A stretch of 61,708 nucleotides of DNA from Synechococcus sp. CCY 0621 (lineage in GTDB: Bacteria; Cyanobacteriota; Cyanobacteriia; PCC-6307; Cyanobiaceae): the NCBI RefSeq assembly GCF_019038465.1, contig NZ_JAFKRH010000016.1, positions 1 through 61,708 on the forward strand. Reading direction: 5' to 3'. This document shows positions 1 through 9,569 of the stretch, piece after piece (the stretch's first letter is position 1; each line of letters starts with the position of its first letter). The translations under genes and the position numbers were made by a program. The notes under the pieces are model-generated. The model made no database searches and was not told the DNA's origin. It saw only the letters and a program-made list of their open reading frames with translations.

Positions 1-362
1 AAGAGGAAGTCAAAGACCTGCTCTGCCGCGCCCGCCAGCCGGTGAGCCTCGAAACAAAGGTGGGCGATGGCGAAGACACCGAGCTGCTGGATCTGCTGGC
101 CGGTGACGACCTGCTGCCGTCTGAGCTGGTGGACGGCGAGTGTCTCAAGGGCGACCTGCGGGCCCTGCTCGAGCAACTGCCGGACCTGCAGGGCCGCGTG
201 TTGAAGATGCGCTTCGGCATCGACGGCGAGGAGCCGATGAGCCTCACCGGCATCGGCCGCATCCTCGGCATCAGCCGCGACCGGGTGCGCAACCTGGAGC
301 GCGACGGCCTGGCCGGCCTGCGCCGCCTCAGCGACGCCGTCGAGGCCTACGTGGCGATCTGA
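1..362 (+). CDS. RNA polymerase sigma-70 family factor, C-terminal part (5' end outside window)
   Basis: The reading frame is already open at the window edge (frame starting at base 3), so only about the last 119 residues are present. They contain a typical sigma region 4: the stretch around LPDLQGRVLKMRFGID followed by a helix-turn-helix ending in GISRDRVRNLERDGLAGLRRL, which in this family contacts the -35 element. An apparent GTG start at 42 is an internal valine. The spacing and sequence fit a group 2 or other alternative cyanobacterial sigma factor, but without regions 1-3 the subgroup (SigB/C/D/E type) cannot be assigned. Confidence 0.85.
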   Translation, partial: EEVKDLLCRARQPVSLETKVGDGEDTELLDLLAGDDLLPSELVDGECLKGDLRALLEQLPDLQGRVLKMRFGIDGEEPMSLTGIGRILGISRDRVRNLERDGLAGLRRLSDAVEAYVAI

Positions 363-437
363 ATCCGCCGTTTGCGAGGCTTGAGGCCAGCACGCACCTT
401 CACTTCCATGGTCGGCACGCCCCCGGAAGAGCCCACG

Positions 438-1157
438 ATGGAGGTGGTCAGTCTCTTTCCCCGCTATCTGCTGCAGGGCCAGTTACCCCCGGCCCAGCTG
501 GCCGATCTGCTGGCCATGGCCCGGGCGGTGCTGGCCCAGCCCGAACGCAGTCCGGATGCGTCGGTGAAGCTGGCCGGCCAGCTGTCCCAGCAGCGGGAGC
601 TGGGGCCCGACCATCCCGCCGCCGCCGAGCTTTGCCGCTCGGTGATCCTGCCGGCCTGTGAGCGTTGGATCCGCCATGTGATCGACCAGCAGCCGCCCCA
701 GGGCCGGGGTCCCTGGACGCCGGGCCGCTACGGCCTGCAGATGATCGACCTGTGGCTCAATGCCCAGCGCGCCGGCGATTACAACCCCACCCACACCCAC
801 GGCGGCAGCTTCTCCGGCGTGCTGTTCCTGCAGGTGCCCCCCCAGATCAATGCGGAGCGCTTCGACGGCCAGCTCTGCTTCCATGGCCCGGAGGAATGGC
901 ACATCCAGAGCTTCCGCACCGGCATGGCCCACTACGTGCTGCCGGTGCCGGGGGACTTCTATGTGTTTCCGGCCTGGCAACCCCACTCGGTGCCCCCGTT
1001 CCGCGGTGAAGGGGAGCGCTGGTCGATCGCCTTCAACGTGGTCGCCGTGCCCCAGCCGCCGCCCCGGCCTGCCGCTTCGCCCGTGGCGGTCCAGGGGGCC
1101 ATCCAGGGCAATGTGTCCCTCTCCAGCACCCGGCCACGGCCGGGGGGATTTGTGTAA
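438..1157 (+). CDS. Putative 2OG-Fe(II) oxygenase (TIGR02466-like)
   Basis: A protein of about 239 residues resembling the small 2-oxoglutarate/Fe(II) dioxygenases of the TIGR02466 type. The metal and cosubstrate signature is visible: an HxH in NPTHTHGGSFSGVLFL, then a distal His in FPAWQPHSVPPF and an Arg in ERWSIAFNV. The frame is open upstream to an ATG at 408 and a possible start at 372, but the ATG at 438 has a GGAAGA Shine-Dalgarno about 8 nt before it and is preferred. The substrate is unknown. It is followed after 8 bp by mutY, so the two may be cotranscribed. Confidence 0.75.
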   Translation: MEVVSLFPRYLLQGQLPPAQLADLLAMARAVLAQPERSPDASVKLAGQLSQQRELGPDHPAAAELCRSVILPACERWIRHVIDQQPPQGRGPWTPGRYGLQMIDLWLNAQRAGDYNPTHTHGGSFSGVLFLQVPPQINAERFDGQLCFHGPEEWHIQSFRTGMAHYVLPVPGDFYVFPAWQPHSVPPFRGEGERWSIAFNVVAVPQPPPRPAASPVAVQGAIQGNVSLSSTRPRPGGFV

Positions 1158-1165
1158 GCCGGAAG

Positions 1166-2308
1166 GTGGTGGAACCGGGCCCGGTCGAGCCCCTGCGGGA
1201 CTCCCTGCTGGATTGGTGGGAGTCCAACGGCCGCCACCACATCCCCTGGAAGCTCCGCCCCGACGGATTTCGCCCCGGGCGCGGTGAGCCCCTCGATCCC
1301 TTCGGCGTCTGGGTCGCCGAGGTGATGCTGCAGCAGACCCAGCTGGCGGTGGTGCTGCCCTACTGGCACCTCTGGATGGCGGCGTTCCCCGACCTCAGAA
1401 CCCTTGCCGCCGCCAGTGAGCACGACGTGCTGATGCTGTGGCAGGGCCTGGGTTACTACGCCCGCGCCCGCCGCCTGCACGCCGGGGCGCGGCAGCTCGT
1501 CGCCGCTGAGCACCTGGCCCCAGCCGCTGGCGGTGACCCCTGGCCGCGCACCCTGGAAGGCTGGATGGCCCTGCCGGGCATCGGCCGCAGCACCGCCGCC
1601 AGCATCCTCTCCTCCGCCTTTGATCTGGCCCACCCGATCCTTGATGGCAACGTCCAGCGGGTGCTGGCCAGGCTGGTCGCCCATCCGGGGCCACCGAAGC
1701 GGCAGCTGCCCCTCTTCTGGCGGCTGAGCGAAACCGTTCTCGACCCCCAACGCCCCCGCGCCTTCAACCAGGCCCTGATGGACCTGGGCGCCGGCGTCTG
1801 CACCCCCCGCCAGCCCTGCTGCGGCGCCTGTCCCTGGCACGGGCGCTGTGCTGCCTACGCTGCCGGCGATCCCGGCCGTTTCCCCGTGAAGGACACCACC
1901 ACCCCCATCCCCTTCCAGGTGATCGGGGTGGGCGTGGTGCGGGACGGCCAGGGGAGGGTGCTGATCGACCAGCGGCTCCAGGAGGGCCTGTTGGGAGGTC
2001 TGTGGGAGTTTCCGGGTGGCAAGCAGGAGCCGGGTGAAGCGATCGAAGTGACGATCGAGCGGGAGCTGCGTGAGGAGCTGGCCATCGAGGTGACGGTGGA
2101 GGAGGAGCTGATCACCCTCGAGCACGCCTACAGCCACAAGCGGCTGCGCTTTGTGGTGCATCTCTGCCAATGGCTGGCGGGGGAGCCGCAGCCCCTGGCG
2201 TCCCAGCAGGTGCGCTGGGTGGCACCGGAGGAGCTCGCCAGCTACCCCTTTCCGGCCGCCAACGCCCGCATCATCGCGGCGCTGCAGGCAAGGATCGTGG
2301 CGGGGTGA
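1166..2308 (+). CDS. mutY: A/G-specific adenine glycosylase MutY with C-terminal Nudix domain
   Basis: Removes adenine mispaired with 8-oxoguanine. Residues 1-230 form the HhH-GPD fold: catalytic Glu52 in VAEVMLQQTQ, the hairpin LPGIGRSTAASI (136-147), and catalytic Asp160 in HPILDGNV. A [4Fe-4S] cluster follows with the exact C-x6-C-x2-C-x5-C spacing (Cys212, 219, 222, 228). The C-terminal third is a Nudix fold with a nearly complete Nudix box (G-x5-E-x7-REL-x-EE), more intact than in most MutY proteins. The start is uncertain (GTG at 1166 or 1169 next to GGAAGG). The 3' end overlaps the convergent tsaE by 38 bp. Confidence 0.93.
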   Translation: MVEPGPVEPLRDSLLDWWESNGRHHIPWKLRPDGFRPGRGEPLDPFGVWVAEVMLQQTQLAVVLPYWHLWMAAFPDLRTLAAASEHDVLMLWQGLGYYARARRLHAGARQLVAAEHLAPAAGGDPWPRTLEGWMALPGIGRSTAASILSSAFDLAHPILDGNVQRVLARLVAHPGPPKRQLPLFWRLSETVLDPQRPRAFNQALMDLGAGVCTPRQPCCGACPWHGRCAAYAAGDPGRFPVKDTTTPIPFQVIGVGVVRDGQGRVLIDQRLQEGLLGGLWEFPGGKQEPGEAIEVTIERELREELAIEVTVEEELITLEHAYSHKRLRFVVHLCQWLAGEPQPLASQQVRWVAPEELASYPFPAANARIIAALQARIVAG

Positions 2309-2774
2309 TGCGGGCCAATCGGCCCTCGCCATCGTCGTTGTGGCTCAAGTCCACTTCCCAGGCACCCTCCGGCCGGAAGCTGAGCCGCTCGGGCCACTCC
2401 ACCGCCATCACGGCGCCGATGCGGCGGGCTTCCTCTTCCTCCTGGGCGAACAGTTCATCGGCCGCGGCGCTCTGCTCCAGCCGGTAGAGGTCCAGGTGCA
2501 CGAGGGCAGAGGCGCCCGCGTCGGGTCCGGCGTCGGTGTCGTAGTGCTGGGCCAGGGCGAAGGTGGGGCTGCTGATCGGTTCGGCGATGCCCAGGGCGGC
2601 GGCCAGTCCCTGCACCAGCGACGTCTTGCCCGTGCCCAGTTCCCCCCGCAGCAGCAGCAGGGCGCCGTCACTGGCACCCGCGGTGATCAGCTGTGACGCC
2701 AGCCGCCGCCCCAGGGCGTCGGTGGCGGAGGGGTCGGCCAGATGGCACACCTCAATCGCGTCATTCGTTTCCAC
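2271..2774 (-). CDS. tsaE: tRNA threonylcarbamoyladenosine biosynthesis protein TsaE
   Basis: P-loop ATPase that works with TsaB/TsaD in making t6A37 of tRNA. Walker A is [13 protein letters not shown], followed by [11 protein letters not shown] and the HLDLYRL motif typical of the family, then an acidic EEEEARRIG stretch and VEWPERL. The frame is open to an ATG at 2867, but that would lie on top of the divergent ahcY start and give about 31 extra residues with no family counterpart. A GTG at 2774 gives about 167 residues, the usual size, and is chosen here. The gene converges on mutY. Confidence 0.88.
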   Translation of the reverse strand: METNDAIEVCHLADPSATDALGRRLASQLITAGASDGALLLLRGELGTGKTSLVQGLAAALGIAEPISSPTFALAQHYDTDAGPDAGASALVHLDLYRLEQSAAADELFAQEEEEARRIGAVMAVEWPERLSFRPEGAWEVDLSHNDDGEGRLARITPPRSLPAAPR

Positions 2775-2840
2775 CCTTGTAGATTGCCTCCCAGCGAGCC
2801 CGAAGCCTCGGCGTCTCTGCAGATATTTCCATTGTTTCGT

Positions 2841-2854
2841 CCTCCCGTCCGGGA
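2841..2854 (+). promoter_or_regulatory. Hairpin enclosing the ahcY ribosome-binding site
   Basis: CTCCC pairs with GGGAG across a 4-nt loop, and the 3' arm is the best Shine-Dalgarno match for ahcY, 11 nt before the ATG. A stable stem here would limit ribosome access. This is a structural observation only; the sequence does not match the SAH riboswitch consensus that I know. Confidence 0.35.
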
Positions 2855-2865
2855 GCTTTTCCTTC

Positions 2866-4308
<1,443 letters not shown>

Positions 4309-4314
4309 GCGGCA

Positions 4315-4347
4315 ACGGCCCGGCGCTGCTGGCAGCGTCCGGGCCGT
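4315..4347 (+). terminator. GC-rich hairpin after ahcY (terminator-like)
   Basis: ACGGCCCGG (4315-4323) pairs with CCGGGCCGT (4339-4347), and the inner CGCTGC/GCAGCG extends the stem with one bulged T. It begins 7 bp after the ahcY stop. There is no U tract, so termination is inferred from position and stem strength. Confidence 0.55.
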
Positions 4348-4382
4348 CGTGGAAGACTGGCGCCTCTGATCCGGCTGGCCCG

Positions 4383-5039
4383 ATGGCGATCGAACTGGTC
4401 CAGAAGCTGCCCGAGATGATCGGGGCGGCCGTGGAGGCCAACCCGGCAGCGGGCTATGGCGCGATCTTCGCGGCCATGTTTCTGGAGAACCTGTTCCCCC
4501 CGATTCCCTCCGAGCTGATCATGCCGCTCGGGGGTTTTTTTGTGCATCAGGGCAAGCTCTCCCTGATTCCGGTGGTGCTGGCCGGACTGCTGGGCACGGT
4601 TCTCGGCGCCCTTCCCTGGTACGGCATCGGCCGGCTGGTGAACGAGGAGCGCATCGAGCACTGGCTGGAGCGCCACGGACGCTGGATCGGCATCAGCCCC
4701 CAGGAGCTGCGCCGTAGCCGCCGCTGGTTCAGCCGCCACGGCACGGCCCTGGTGTTCTGGGGCCGGCTGGTTCCTGGCATCCGCACTCTGATTTCCGTCC
4801 CCGCCGGCATCGAGATGATGCCGCTGACGCCCTTTCTGCTCTGGACCACCGCGGGCAGCCTGATCTGGACCCTGCTGCTGACCCTGGCGGGCCTGGCGCT
4901 GGGGGAGAGCTACACCAAGGTCGAGCTCTGGATCGAGCCCGCCGCCAGGGTGGTGAAGGTGCTGCTGGTGCTGGCCGTGCTGGCCGGGGCCGTGTGGCTG
5001 GGGCTGCGCATCTGGAGGCAGAGCCGCAACAGCCCCTGA
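4383..5039 (+). CDS. DedA-family membrane protein
   Basis: A 218-residue DedA/SNARE-associated family protein of the cytoplasmic membrane; relatives are linked to undecaprenyl-phosphate recycling or lipid scrambling. The family signatures are present: the re-entrant FLENLFPPIPSE near residues 33-45, the long amphipathic GGFF...LPWYGIGR segment, and the second re-entrant motif FWGRLVPGIRTLISVPAG with its essential arginines. There are about four to five hydrophobic segments, the last at about 190-210. The specific lipid substrate cannot be told from sequence. Confidence 0.88.
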   Translation: MAIELVQKLPEMIGAAVEANPAAGYGAIFAAMFLENLFPPIPSELIMPLGGFFVHQGKLSLIPVVLAGLLGTVLGALPWYGIGRLVNEERIEHWLERHGRWIGISPQELRRSRRWFSRHGTALVFWGRLVPGIRTLISVPAGIEMMPLTPFLLWTTAGSLIWTLLLTLAGLALGESYTKVELWIEPAARVVKVLLVLAVLAGAVWLGLRIWRQSRNSP

Positions 5040-5043
5040 CAGT

Positions 5044-5070
5044 AAAAAAGGCGCCCCGAGGGGCGCCTTC
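5044..5070 (-). terminator. Rho-independent terminator of ssb, possibly bidirectional
   Basis: GGCGCCCC (5050-5057) and GGGGCGCC (5060-5067) form a strong stem flanked by an A6 run at 5044-5049. Read on the minus strand, this is a stem followed by U6, positioned downstream of ssb. On the plus strand the stem is followed only by a short TTC, so termination of the DedA transcript would be weaker. Confidence 0.8.
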
Positions 5071-5144
5071 TCTGGCTTCGGACGCTTGATAACCCGGCTG
5101 GGTCACTGGCACAAGCCCCCGCAGCGCCAGCTGGGTAGAAAGGC

Positions 5145-5543
5145 TCAGAAGGGCACTTCTTCCTCACTGGGCTCACCGCCACCGAAGCCGCCGGCGAAGC
5201 TGCCGCCGCCACCGCCGCCTTCGGCGTCCCGTTTGCTGCCGAGCAGCTCCAGCCGGTCGACCCGGATCACGGGCTTGCTGCGCTCTTCCCCACTGCCCCG
5301 GTCCGTCCAGCGGTCGAGCTTGAACGAGCCGATGATGCCGATCAGGGCCCCTTTGCGGACGTAGTCGGCGGCCACCTGGGCCTGCTTGCCCCAGATCTCC
5401 AGGTTGAACCAGTCCGGTTCGTCGTCGCGGCTGCGGCGGTTCACCGCAAGGGTGAGGTTGGCAACCATGCTGCCGGATTCGAAGTAACGGACCTCCGGGT
5501 CGCGGCCGGCCCGGCCGACGAGGGTGATGGAATTGACGCCCAT
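5145..5543 (-). CDS. ssb: Single-stranded DNA-binding protein
   Basis: A 132-residue SSB. The OB fold begins MGVNSITLVGRAGRDPEVRYF and includes VANLTLAVNR and DWFNLEIWGKQAQVAADYVRKG. A short glycine-rich linker (GGGGGGSFAGGFGGG) leads to the acidic interaction tip EEEVPF, which recruits partner proteins. The frame is open to 5570, but the ATG at 5543 has AGGAG about 8 nt upstream and gives the family start. The gene diverges from mreB. Confidence 0.93.
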   Translation of the reverse strand: MGVNSITLVGRAGRDPEVRYFESGSMVANLTLAVNRRSRDDEPDWFNLEIWGKQAQVAADYVRKGALIGIIGSFKLDRWTDRGSGEERSKPVIRVDRLELLGSKRDAEGGGGGGSFAGGFGGGEPSEEEVPF

Positions 5544-5672
5544 GGCGTGCTCCTGGAACGAGTGGATCAATGATGGGGCACCCCGATCGGGGGCCTCTCC
5601 CTTTCCGTTCCACCCTTCGTCCCGGTTGTCACACCCACGGCGGGTTGGCCGGTCGACAGGGATCGCCCCACC

Positions 5673-5678
5673 TATGAT
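5673..5678 (+). promoter_or_regulatory. Candidate -10 element for mreB
   Basis: TATGAT, one mismatch from TATAAT, lies 25 bp before the chosen GTG start of mreB in the divergent ssb-mreB gap. No convincing -35 is seen at the right spacing, so this is tentative. Confidence 0.3.
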
Positions 5679-5702
5679 TCACCGCTGCCAGAGGCCTTGC
5701 CC

Positions 5703-6749
5703 GTGTTTTTCCGCCGTTTCCAGTTCTCCCGCGATATCGGCATCGATCTGGGGACGGCCAACACACTGATGTACGTCTCGGGCAAGGGGATCGTGCTGCA
5801 GGAACCGTCCGTGGTGGCGATCGACCTGGAGCGGGGCACCCCCCTGGCGGTGGGGGAGGAGGCCAAGCTGATGCTGGGACGCACCCCCGGCAACATCCGG
5901 GCGATCCGGCCCCTGCGCGACGGGGTGATCGCCGACTTTGATGCCGCCGAGCAGATGATCAAGAGCTTCATCCAGAAGGGCAACGAGGGCCGGGGCGTGA
6001 TCGCCCCCCGTCTGGTGATCGGCATCCCCAGCGGCGTCACCGGCGTCGAGCGCCGCGCCGTGCACCAGGCCGGCCTGGCCGGAGCCCGGCAGGTGCACCT
6101 GATCGATGAGCCGGTGGCGGCCGCCATCGGCGCCGGCCTGCCCGTGACCGATCCGGTGGGCACGATGATCGTCGACATCGGCGGCGGCACCACCGAGGTG
6201 GCCGTGCTGAGCCTGGGCGGCACGGTGCTGAGCGAGTCGGTGCGGGTGGCGGGCGATGAGCTCAGCGACGCCATCAGCGTTTACCTCAAGAAGGTGCACA
6301 ACCTGGTGGTGGGCGAACGCACCGCCGAGGACATCAAGATCCGCATCGGCTCGGCGTTCCCCGACGACGCCCACGACGAGACCTCCATGGACGTGCGGGG
6401 TCTGCACCTGCTCTCCGGCCTGCCGCGCACGATCAACATCCGCGCCGGAGACATCCGTGAAGCCATGGCCGAGCCGCTCAACGTGATCGTCGAGGCGGTC
6501 AAGCGCACCCTGGAGCGCACTCCTCCCGAGCTCGCGGCCGACATCGTCGACCGGGGCATCATGCTGGCCGGCGGCGGCGCCCTGGTGCGTGGCATCTGCG
6601 ACCTGATCAGCCACGAGACCGGCATCCTCACCCACGTGGCCGAAGACCCCCTGCTCTGCGTGGTCAACGGCTGCGGCATGGTGCTGGAGGATTACAGCCG
6701 GCTGGAGCGGGTGCTTGACACCCCCGAATTTCTCCGTCAGACGGCCTGA
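5703..6749 (+). CDS. mreB: Rod shape-determining actin-like protein MreB
   Basis: Bacterial actin that guides lateral cell-wall synthesis. The 348-residue protein has the actin-fold nucleotide motifs: phosphate 1 IGIDLGTANTLMYV, phosphate 2 MIVDIGGGTTEVAV, and the adenosine motif GIMLAGGGALVRG, plus the hydrophobic membrane-proximal FFRRFQFSRD start. GTG 5703 is preferred because AGAGG (5690-5694) is correctly spaced and the resulting VFFRRF start resembles relatives; TTG 5697 is the alternative. It is first in mreB-mreC-mreD, with mreC 5 bp downstream. Confidence 0.96.
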   Translation: MFFRRFQFSRDIGIDLGTANTLMYVSGKGIVLQEPSVVAIDLERGTPLAVGEEAKLMLGRTPGNIRAIRPLRDGVIADFDAAEQMIKSFIQKGNEGRGVIAPRLVIGIPSGVTGVERRAVHQAGLAGARQVHLIDEPVAAAIGAGLPVTDPVGTMIVDIGGGTTEVAVLSLGGTVLSESVRVAGDELSDAISVYLKKVHNLVVGERTAEDIKIRIGSAFPDDAHDETSMDVRGLHLLSGLPRTINIRAGDIREAMAEPLNVIVEAVKRTLERTPPELAADIVDRGIMLAGGGALVRGICDLISHETGILTHVAEDPLLCVVNGCGMVLEDYSRLERVLDTPEFLRQTA

Positions 6750-6754
6750 TCCCC

Positions 6755-7495
6755 ATGCCGGCATGGCGCTGGCTGCGTTTCGTCCAAGGCTCGTCCCTGC
6801 GACGGATCACCCCCTGGCTGCTGGTGCTGCTGGCCCTTGTGGCCGTGCGCCTGAGCAAGGGGGCGCTGGTCGCCGATACCTATGCCTTCCTGAGCCGACC
6901 CTTCTGGCCCGGCACGGCCCAGGCCGAATGGCTGCGGTCAGCCCGTCGGGTGGAGGACGGGGCCCGGCTGGCCCAGCTGGAGCAGGACAATCAACGCCTG
7001 CGGACCCTGCTGGAGCTGCAGAAGCAGAACCCCAACCGGGTGACGGCCCCGGTAATCTCCCGGGATGGCTCCGGTTGGTGGCGGCAACTGCTGCTCGGCC
7101 AGGGGGCCCTCAGCGGCATCCGCGCCGGCCAGGCGGTGCTCGGTCCGGGCGGCCTGGTCGGCCTGGTGGGCAGCGTCACCCCCAGCACCGCCAGCGTCAC
7201 CCTGCTCACCGATCCCCGCAGCCGGGTGGGGGTGTGGGTGGGGCGCACCCAGCACCACGGCCTGCTGACCGGCATCGGCACCGGCCGTCCCCTGCTGCGC
7301 TTCCTGGAGAAAGACCCCCAGGCCCGACCCGGTGATGTGGTGGTGACATCGCCCGCCAGCACCCTGGTGCCGCCGAACCTGCCGGTGGGGGTGATCCAGA
7401 CCATGGATGCCAATGCCGACCCGGCCCCGGAGGCGGTGGTGCAGCTGATCGCGCCGGTTTCGGCCCTCGACTGGGTGCAGGTGCAGGTGCGCTGA
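6755..7495 (+). CDS. mreC: Rod shape-determining protein MreC
   Basis: Links MreB filaments to the periplasmic cell-wall machinery. The 246-residue protein has a short cytoplasmic N-terminus, one membrane segment at about 19-34 (PWLLVLLALVAVRL), a coiled coil at about 62-92 (ARLAQLEQDNQRLRTLLELQKQ) and two beta-rich domains with the family motifs GLVGLVGSVTPSTASVTLLTDP and GDVVVTSP. It follows mreB by 5 bp, and its stop overlaps the mreD start (TGATG). Confidence 0.93.
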   Translation: MPAWRWLRFVQGSSLRRITPWLLVLLALVAVRLSKGALVADTYAFLSRPFWPGTAQAEWLRSARRVEDGARLAQLEQDNQRLRTLLELQKQNPNRVTAPVISRDGSGWWRQLLLGQGALSGIRAGQAVLGPGGLVGLVGSVTPSTASVTLLTDPRSRVGVWVGRTQHHGLLTGIGTGRPLLRFLEKDPQARPGDVVVTSPASTLVPPNLPVGVIQTMDANADPAPEAVVQLIAPVSALDWVQVQVR

Positions 7496-8106
7496 TGGAC
7501 CTGCTCACCCGGCAGCCCCTGCTTGCCGCCTCCGCCCTGCTGGTGCCGTTGCTCGTCCTGGCCTCGCCGGGTTGGCTCAGCCTCGACGGCGTCGGCCCCT
7601 GCTGGGCGGTGCTGTGGCTGCTGCCCTGGGCGCTGAGCGACGGTCCGTTCTCGGGGGCCTGCGCCGGCCTTGCCCTGGGGCTGCTGCTGGATGCGGTGTA
7701 CCCCGGCGGCGTCACCCAGGCGCCTGCCCTGCTGCTGCTGGGCTGGTGGTGGGGGCGGATGGGACGGCGGGCTCCGCCGATCCAGCGCAGTTTCAGCCTC
7801 GGTCTGCTGGCCCTGCTGGGCACGGCCCTGCTTGGCCTCACGCTCATGCTGCAGTGGGGCGTCCACGACTGGGTGAGCACCCGGGAGGCGATCCGGCTGG
7901 CGGGACCGGAGCTGGGCCGCCGCCTGGAGGGTCAGGGGGTGAATCCTGCCCTGCTGGCCCTGCCGGGGTGGCGCTGGGATGATCTGGCAGGACCCGGCCT
8001 GCGGGTCCTGCTCTCCCAGACCCTGATCACGGCCCTGCTCGCCCCGATGCTCTGTTCCCTGCAGCTGCTGCTCTGGCGCCAGCTGGGCTCCGGCTGGCGG
8101 CGCTGA
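7495..8106 (+). CDS. mreD: MreD-like membrane protein
   Basis: A 203-residue, very hydrophobic protein with about five to six membrane segments, placed third in the mre operon and overlapping mreC by one base. MreD sequences are poorly conserved, so the call rests on position, size and topology. GLLLDAVYPGGVTQAPALLLL resembles the G-x-x-x-D region of MreD. It would scaffold the MreB-MreC-RodA/PBP complex in the inner membrane. Only a few bases separate it from the next gene. Confidence 0.75.
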   Translation: MDLLTRQPLLAASALLVPLLVLASPGWLSLDGVGPCWAVLWLLPWALSDGPFSGACAGLALGLLLDAVYPGGVTQAPALLLLGWWWGRMGRRAPPIQRSFSLGLLALLGTALLGLTLMLQWGVHDWVSTREAIRLAGPELGRRLEGQGVNPALLALPGWRWDDLAGPGLRVLLSQTLITALLAPMLCSLQLLLWRQLGSGWRR

Positions 8107-8109
8107 GTG

Positions 8110-9423
8110 ATGCCCAGATCCCTGCCACGACGCCAGGCCCTGCGGCTGCTGGCCGCCCCCGTCGCCCTCGCCCTGGGCGCCGGCGCCTGCGCGCGGGGGC
8201 CCCGGCCTGAAGCGGGCAAGGTGCTGAACGTCTGGACCCTGGATCTGGCGCCCCGCTTCAACACCTACATGCGGCGGGTGATCGCGGCGTGGGAGCAGGG
8301 CCATCCCGGCGTGACGGTGCGCTGGACCGATGTGCCCTGGGGTTCGGTGGAACGCAAGCTGCTGGCGGCGGTGTTCGCCCGCACCGCCCCTGACCTGGTC
8401 AATCTCAACCCCAACTTCGCCGCCAACCTGGCCAGCAAGGGGGGATTGCGGGATCTCAACCCCCTGCTCCCCCCTGACGCCGCCGATCGCTACCTGGCCG
8501 GCATCTGGACCTCCGGCCAGCAGCAGGGCGAGCAGTTCGGCATCCCCTGGTACCTGACGGCCCGGGTGACGATCGCCAACCGCCGGCTGCTGCAGCGGGC
8601 CGGCCTCTCTGCCCCGCCCCGCCGCTGGGAGGAGGTGCCGGCCTACGCCGAAGCCGTCAGGCGCCGTACCGGCCGCTACGCCCTGTTCGTCACCGTCGTC
8701 CCCGACGACTCCGGTGAACTGATGGAGGCGCTGGTGCAGATGGGGGTGCAACTGCTCGATACCCGCCAGCGTGCGGCCTTCAACAGTCCGGCCGGTCGCC
8801 GGGCCTTCGCCTTCTGGAGCGATCTCTACCGCCGCGGGCTGCTGCCGCGGGAGGTGGTGAGCCAGGGCTACCGGCGGGCCATTGAGCTGTTCCAGGCCGG
8901 CGATCTGGCCCAGGTGGCCAGCGGCCCCGATTTCCTGCGCAACCTCCAGACCAACGCCCCCGGCATCGCCGCCACCTCCGCCCCCTTCCCGCCCCTGACC
9001 GGGGCCAGCGGTGAGGCCAATGTGGCGGTGATGAACCTGGTGGTGCCGCGCCAGAGCGCCATGGCCAAGGAGGCGGTGAGCTTCGCCCTGTTCCTGAGCG
9101 ATGCGGCCAACCAGCTGGCCTTCGCCGAGGAGGCCCGGGTGCTGCCCTCCTCCCGGGGAGCGCTGGCGAGCCTGGAGCGCAGGTTGCGGGGGGCGGTCCC
9201 CAGCGATGGCCAGGAACGTCTGGTGCACAACGCCCGGCTGCTTTCGATCGAAACCCTGGCCCAGGCCCGGGTGCTGGTGCCGGCCACCCCCGGGGTGAAG
9301 CGGCTGCAGGCGATCCTCTACACCCAGCTGCAGCGGGCCATGTTGGGGCAGTTGGATAGCGACGCGGCCCTGGCCGAAGCCGCGTTGCAGTGGAACCGCT
9401 ACGCCGAGGCCCGCTGGCCCTGA
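8110..9423 (+). CDS. Extracellular solute-binding protein (sugar ABC type), probable lipoprotein
   Basis: A 437-residue family 1 solute-binding protein: after the signal, VLNVWTLDLAPRFNTYMRRVIAAWEQ matches the usual first lobe start, and GIPWYLTARVTIANRRLL and the ALFLSDAANQLAFAEE segment are typical. The N-terminus PRRQALRLLAAPVALALGAGAC has a twin-arginine-like start and a weak lipobox ending at Cys. ATG 8110 directly follows a GTG at 8107; either could be the start. No ABC permease or ATPase lies nearby. It follows mreD without a gap, so it is probably in the mre transcript. Confidence 0.82.
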   Translation: MPRSLPRRQALRLLAAPVALALGAGACARGPRPEAGKVLNVWTLDLAPRFNTYMRRVIAAWEQGHPGVTVRWTDVPWGSVERKLLAAVFARTAPDLVNLNPNFAANLASKGGLRDLNPLLPPDAADRYLAGIWTSGQQQGEQFGIPWYLTARVTIANRRLLQRAGLSAPPRRWEEVPAYAEAVRRRTGRYALFVTVVPDDSGELMEALVQMGVQLLDTRQRAAFNSPAGRRAFAFWSDLYRRGLLPREVVSQGYRRAIELFQAGDLAQVASGPDFLRNLQTNAPGIAATSAPFPPLTGASGEANVAVMNLVVPRQSAMAKEAVSFALFLSDAANQLAFAEEARVLPSSRGALASLERRLRGAVPSDGQERLVHNARLLSIETLAQARVLVPATPGVKRLQAILYTQLQRAMLGQLDSDAALAEAALQWNRYAEARWP

Positions 9424-9569
9424 GGGGAGCGGCTGGTGGGTCAGGGATTCCGAAGAAATGTTGCCTTACGCCCAGAACCCCGCTGCTGGAGCCGTTTACG
9501 TGCTCACGGCTCCCAACGGCGTCGCGTTATGGTTGCGATTCTTCACCCGAGTGGACCGGAGCGATGCCC

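Noticed and set aside
959..2332. Long open frame on the minus strand opposite mutY, and similar long frames opposite ahcY, lysS, mreC/mreD, transketolase and rfbH
   Set aside because: High GC gives long antisense frames without stops. Their translations are Gly/His/Val-rich shadows with no domain, and they lie opposite well-identified genes.
2775..2865. SAH riboswitch upstream of ahcY
   Set aside because: The conserved core of the SAH riboswitch that I know is not found; only the small hairpin over the ribosome-binding site is supported.
5086..5364. Plus-strand frame opposite ssb
   Set aside because: It is a Pro/Ser-rich shadow of the ssb glycine linker region.
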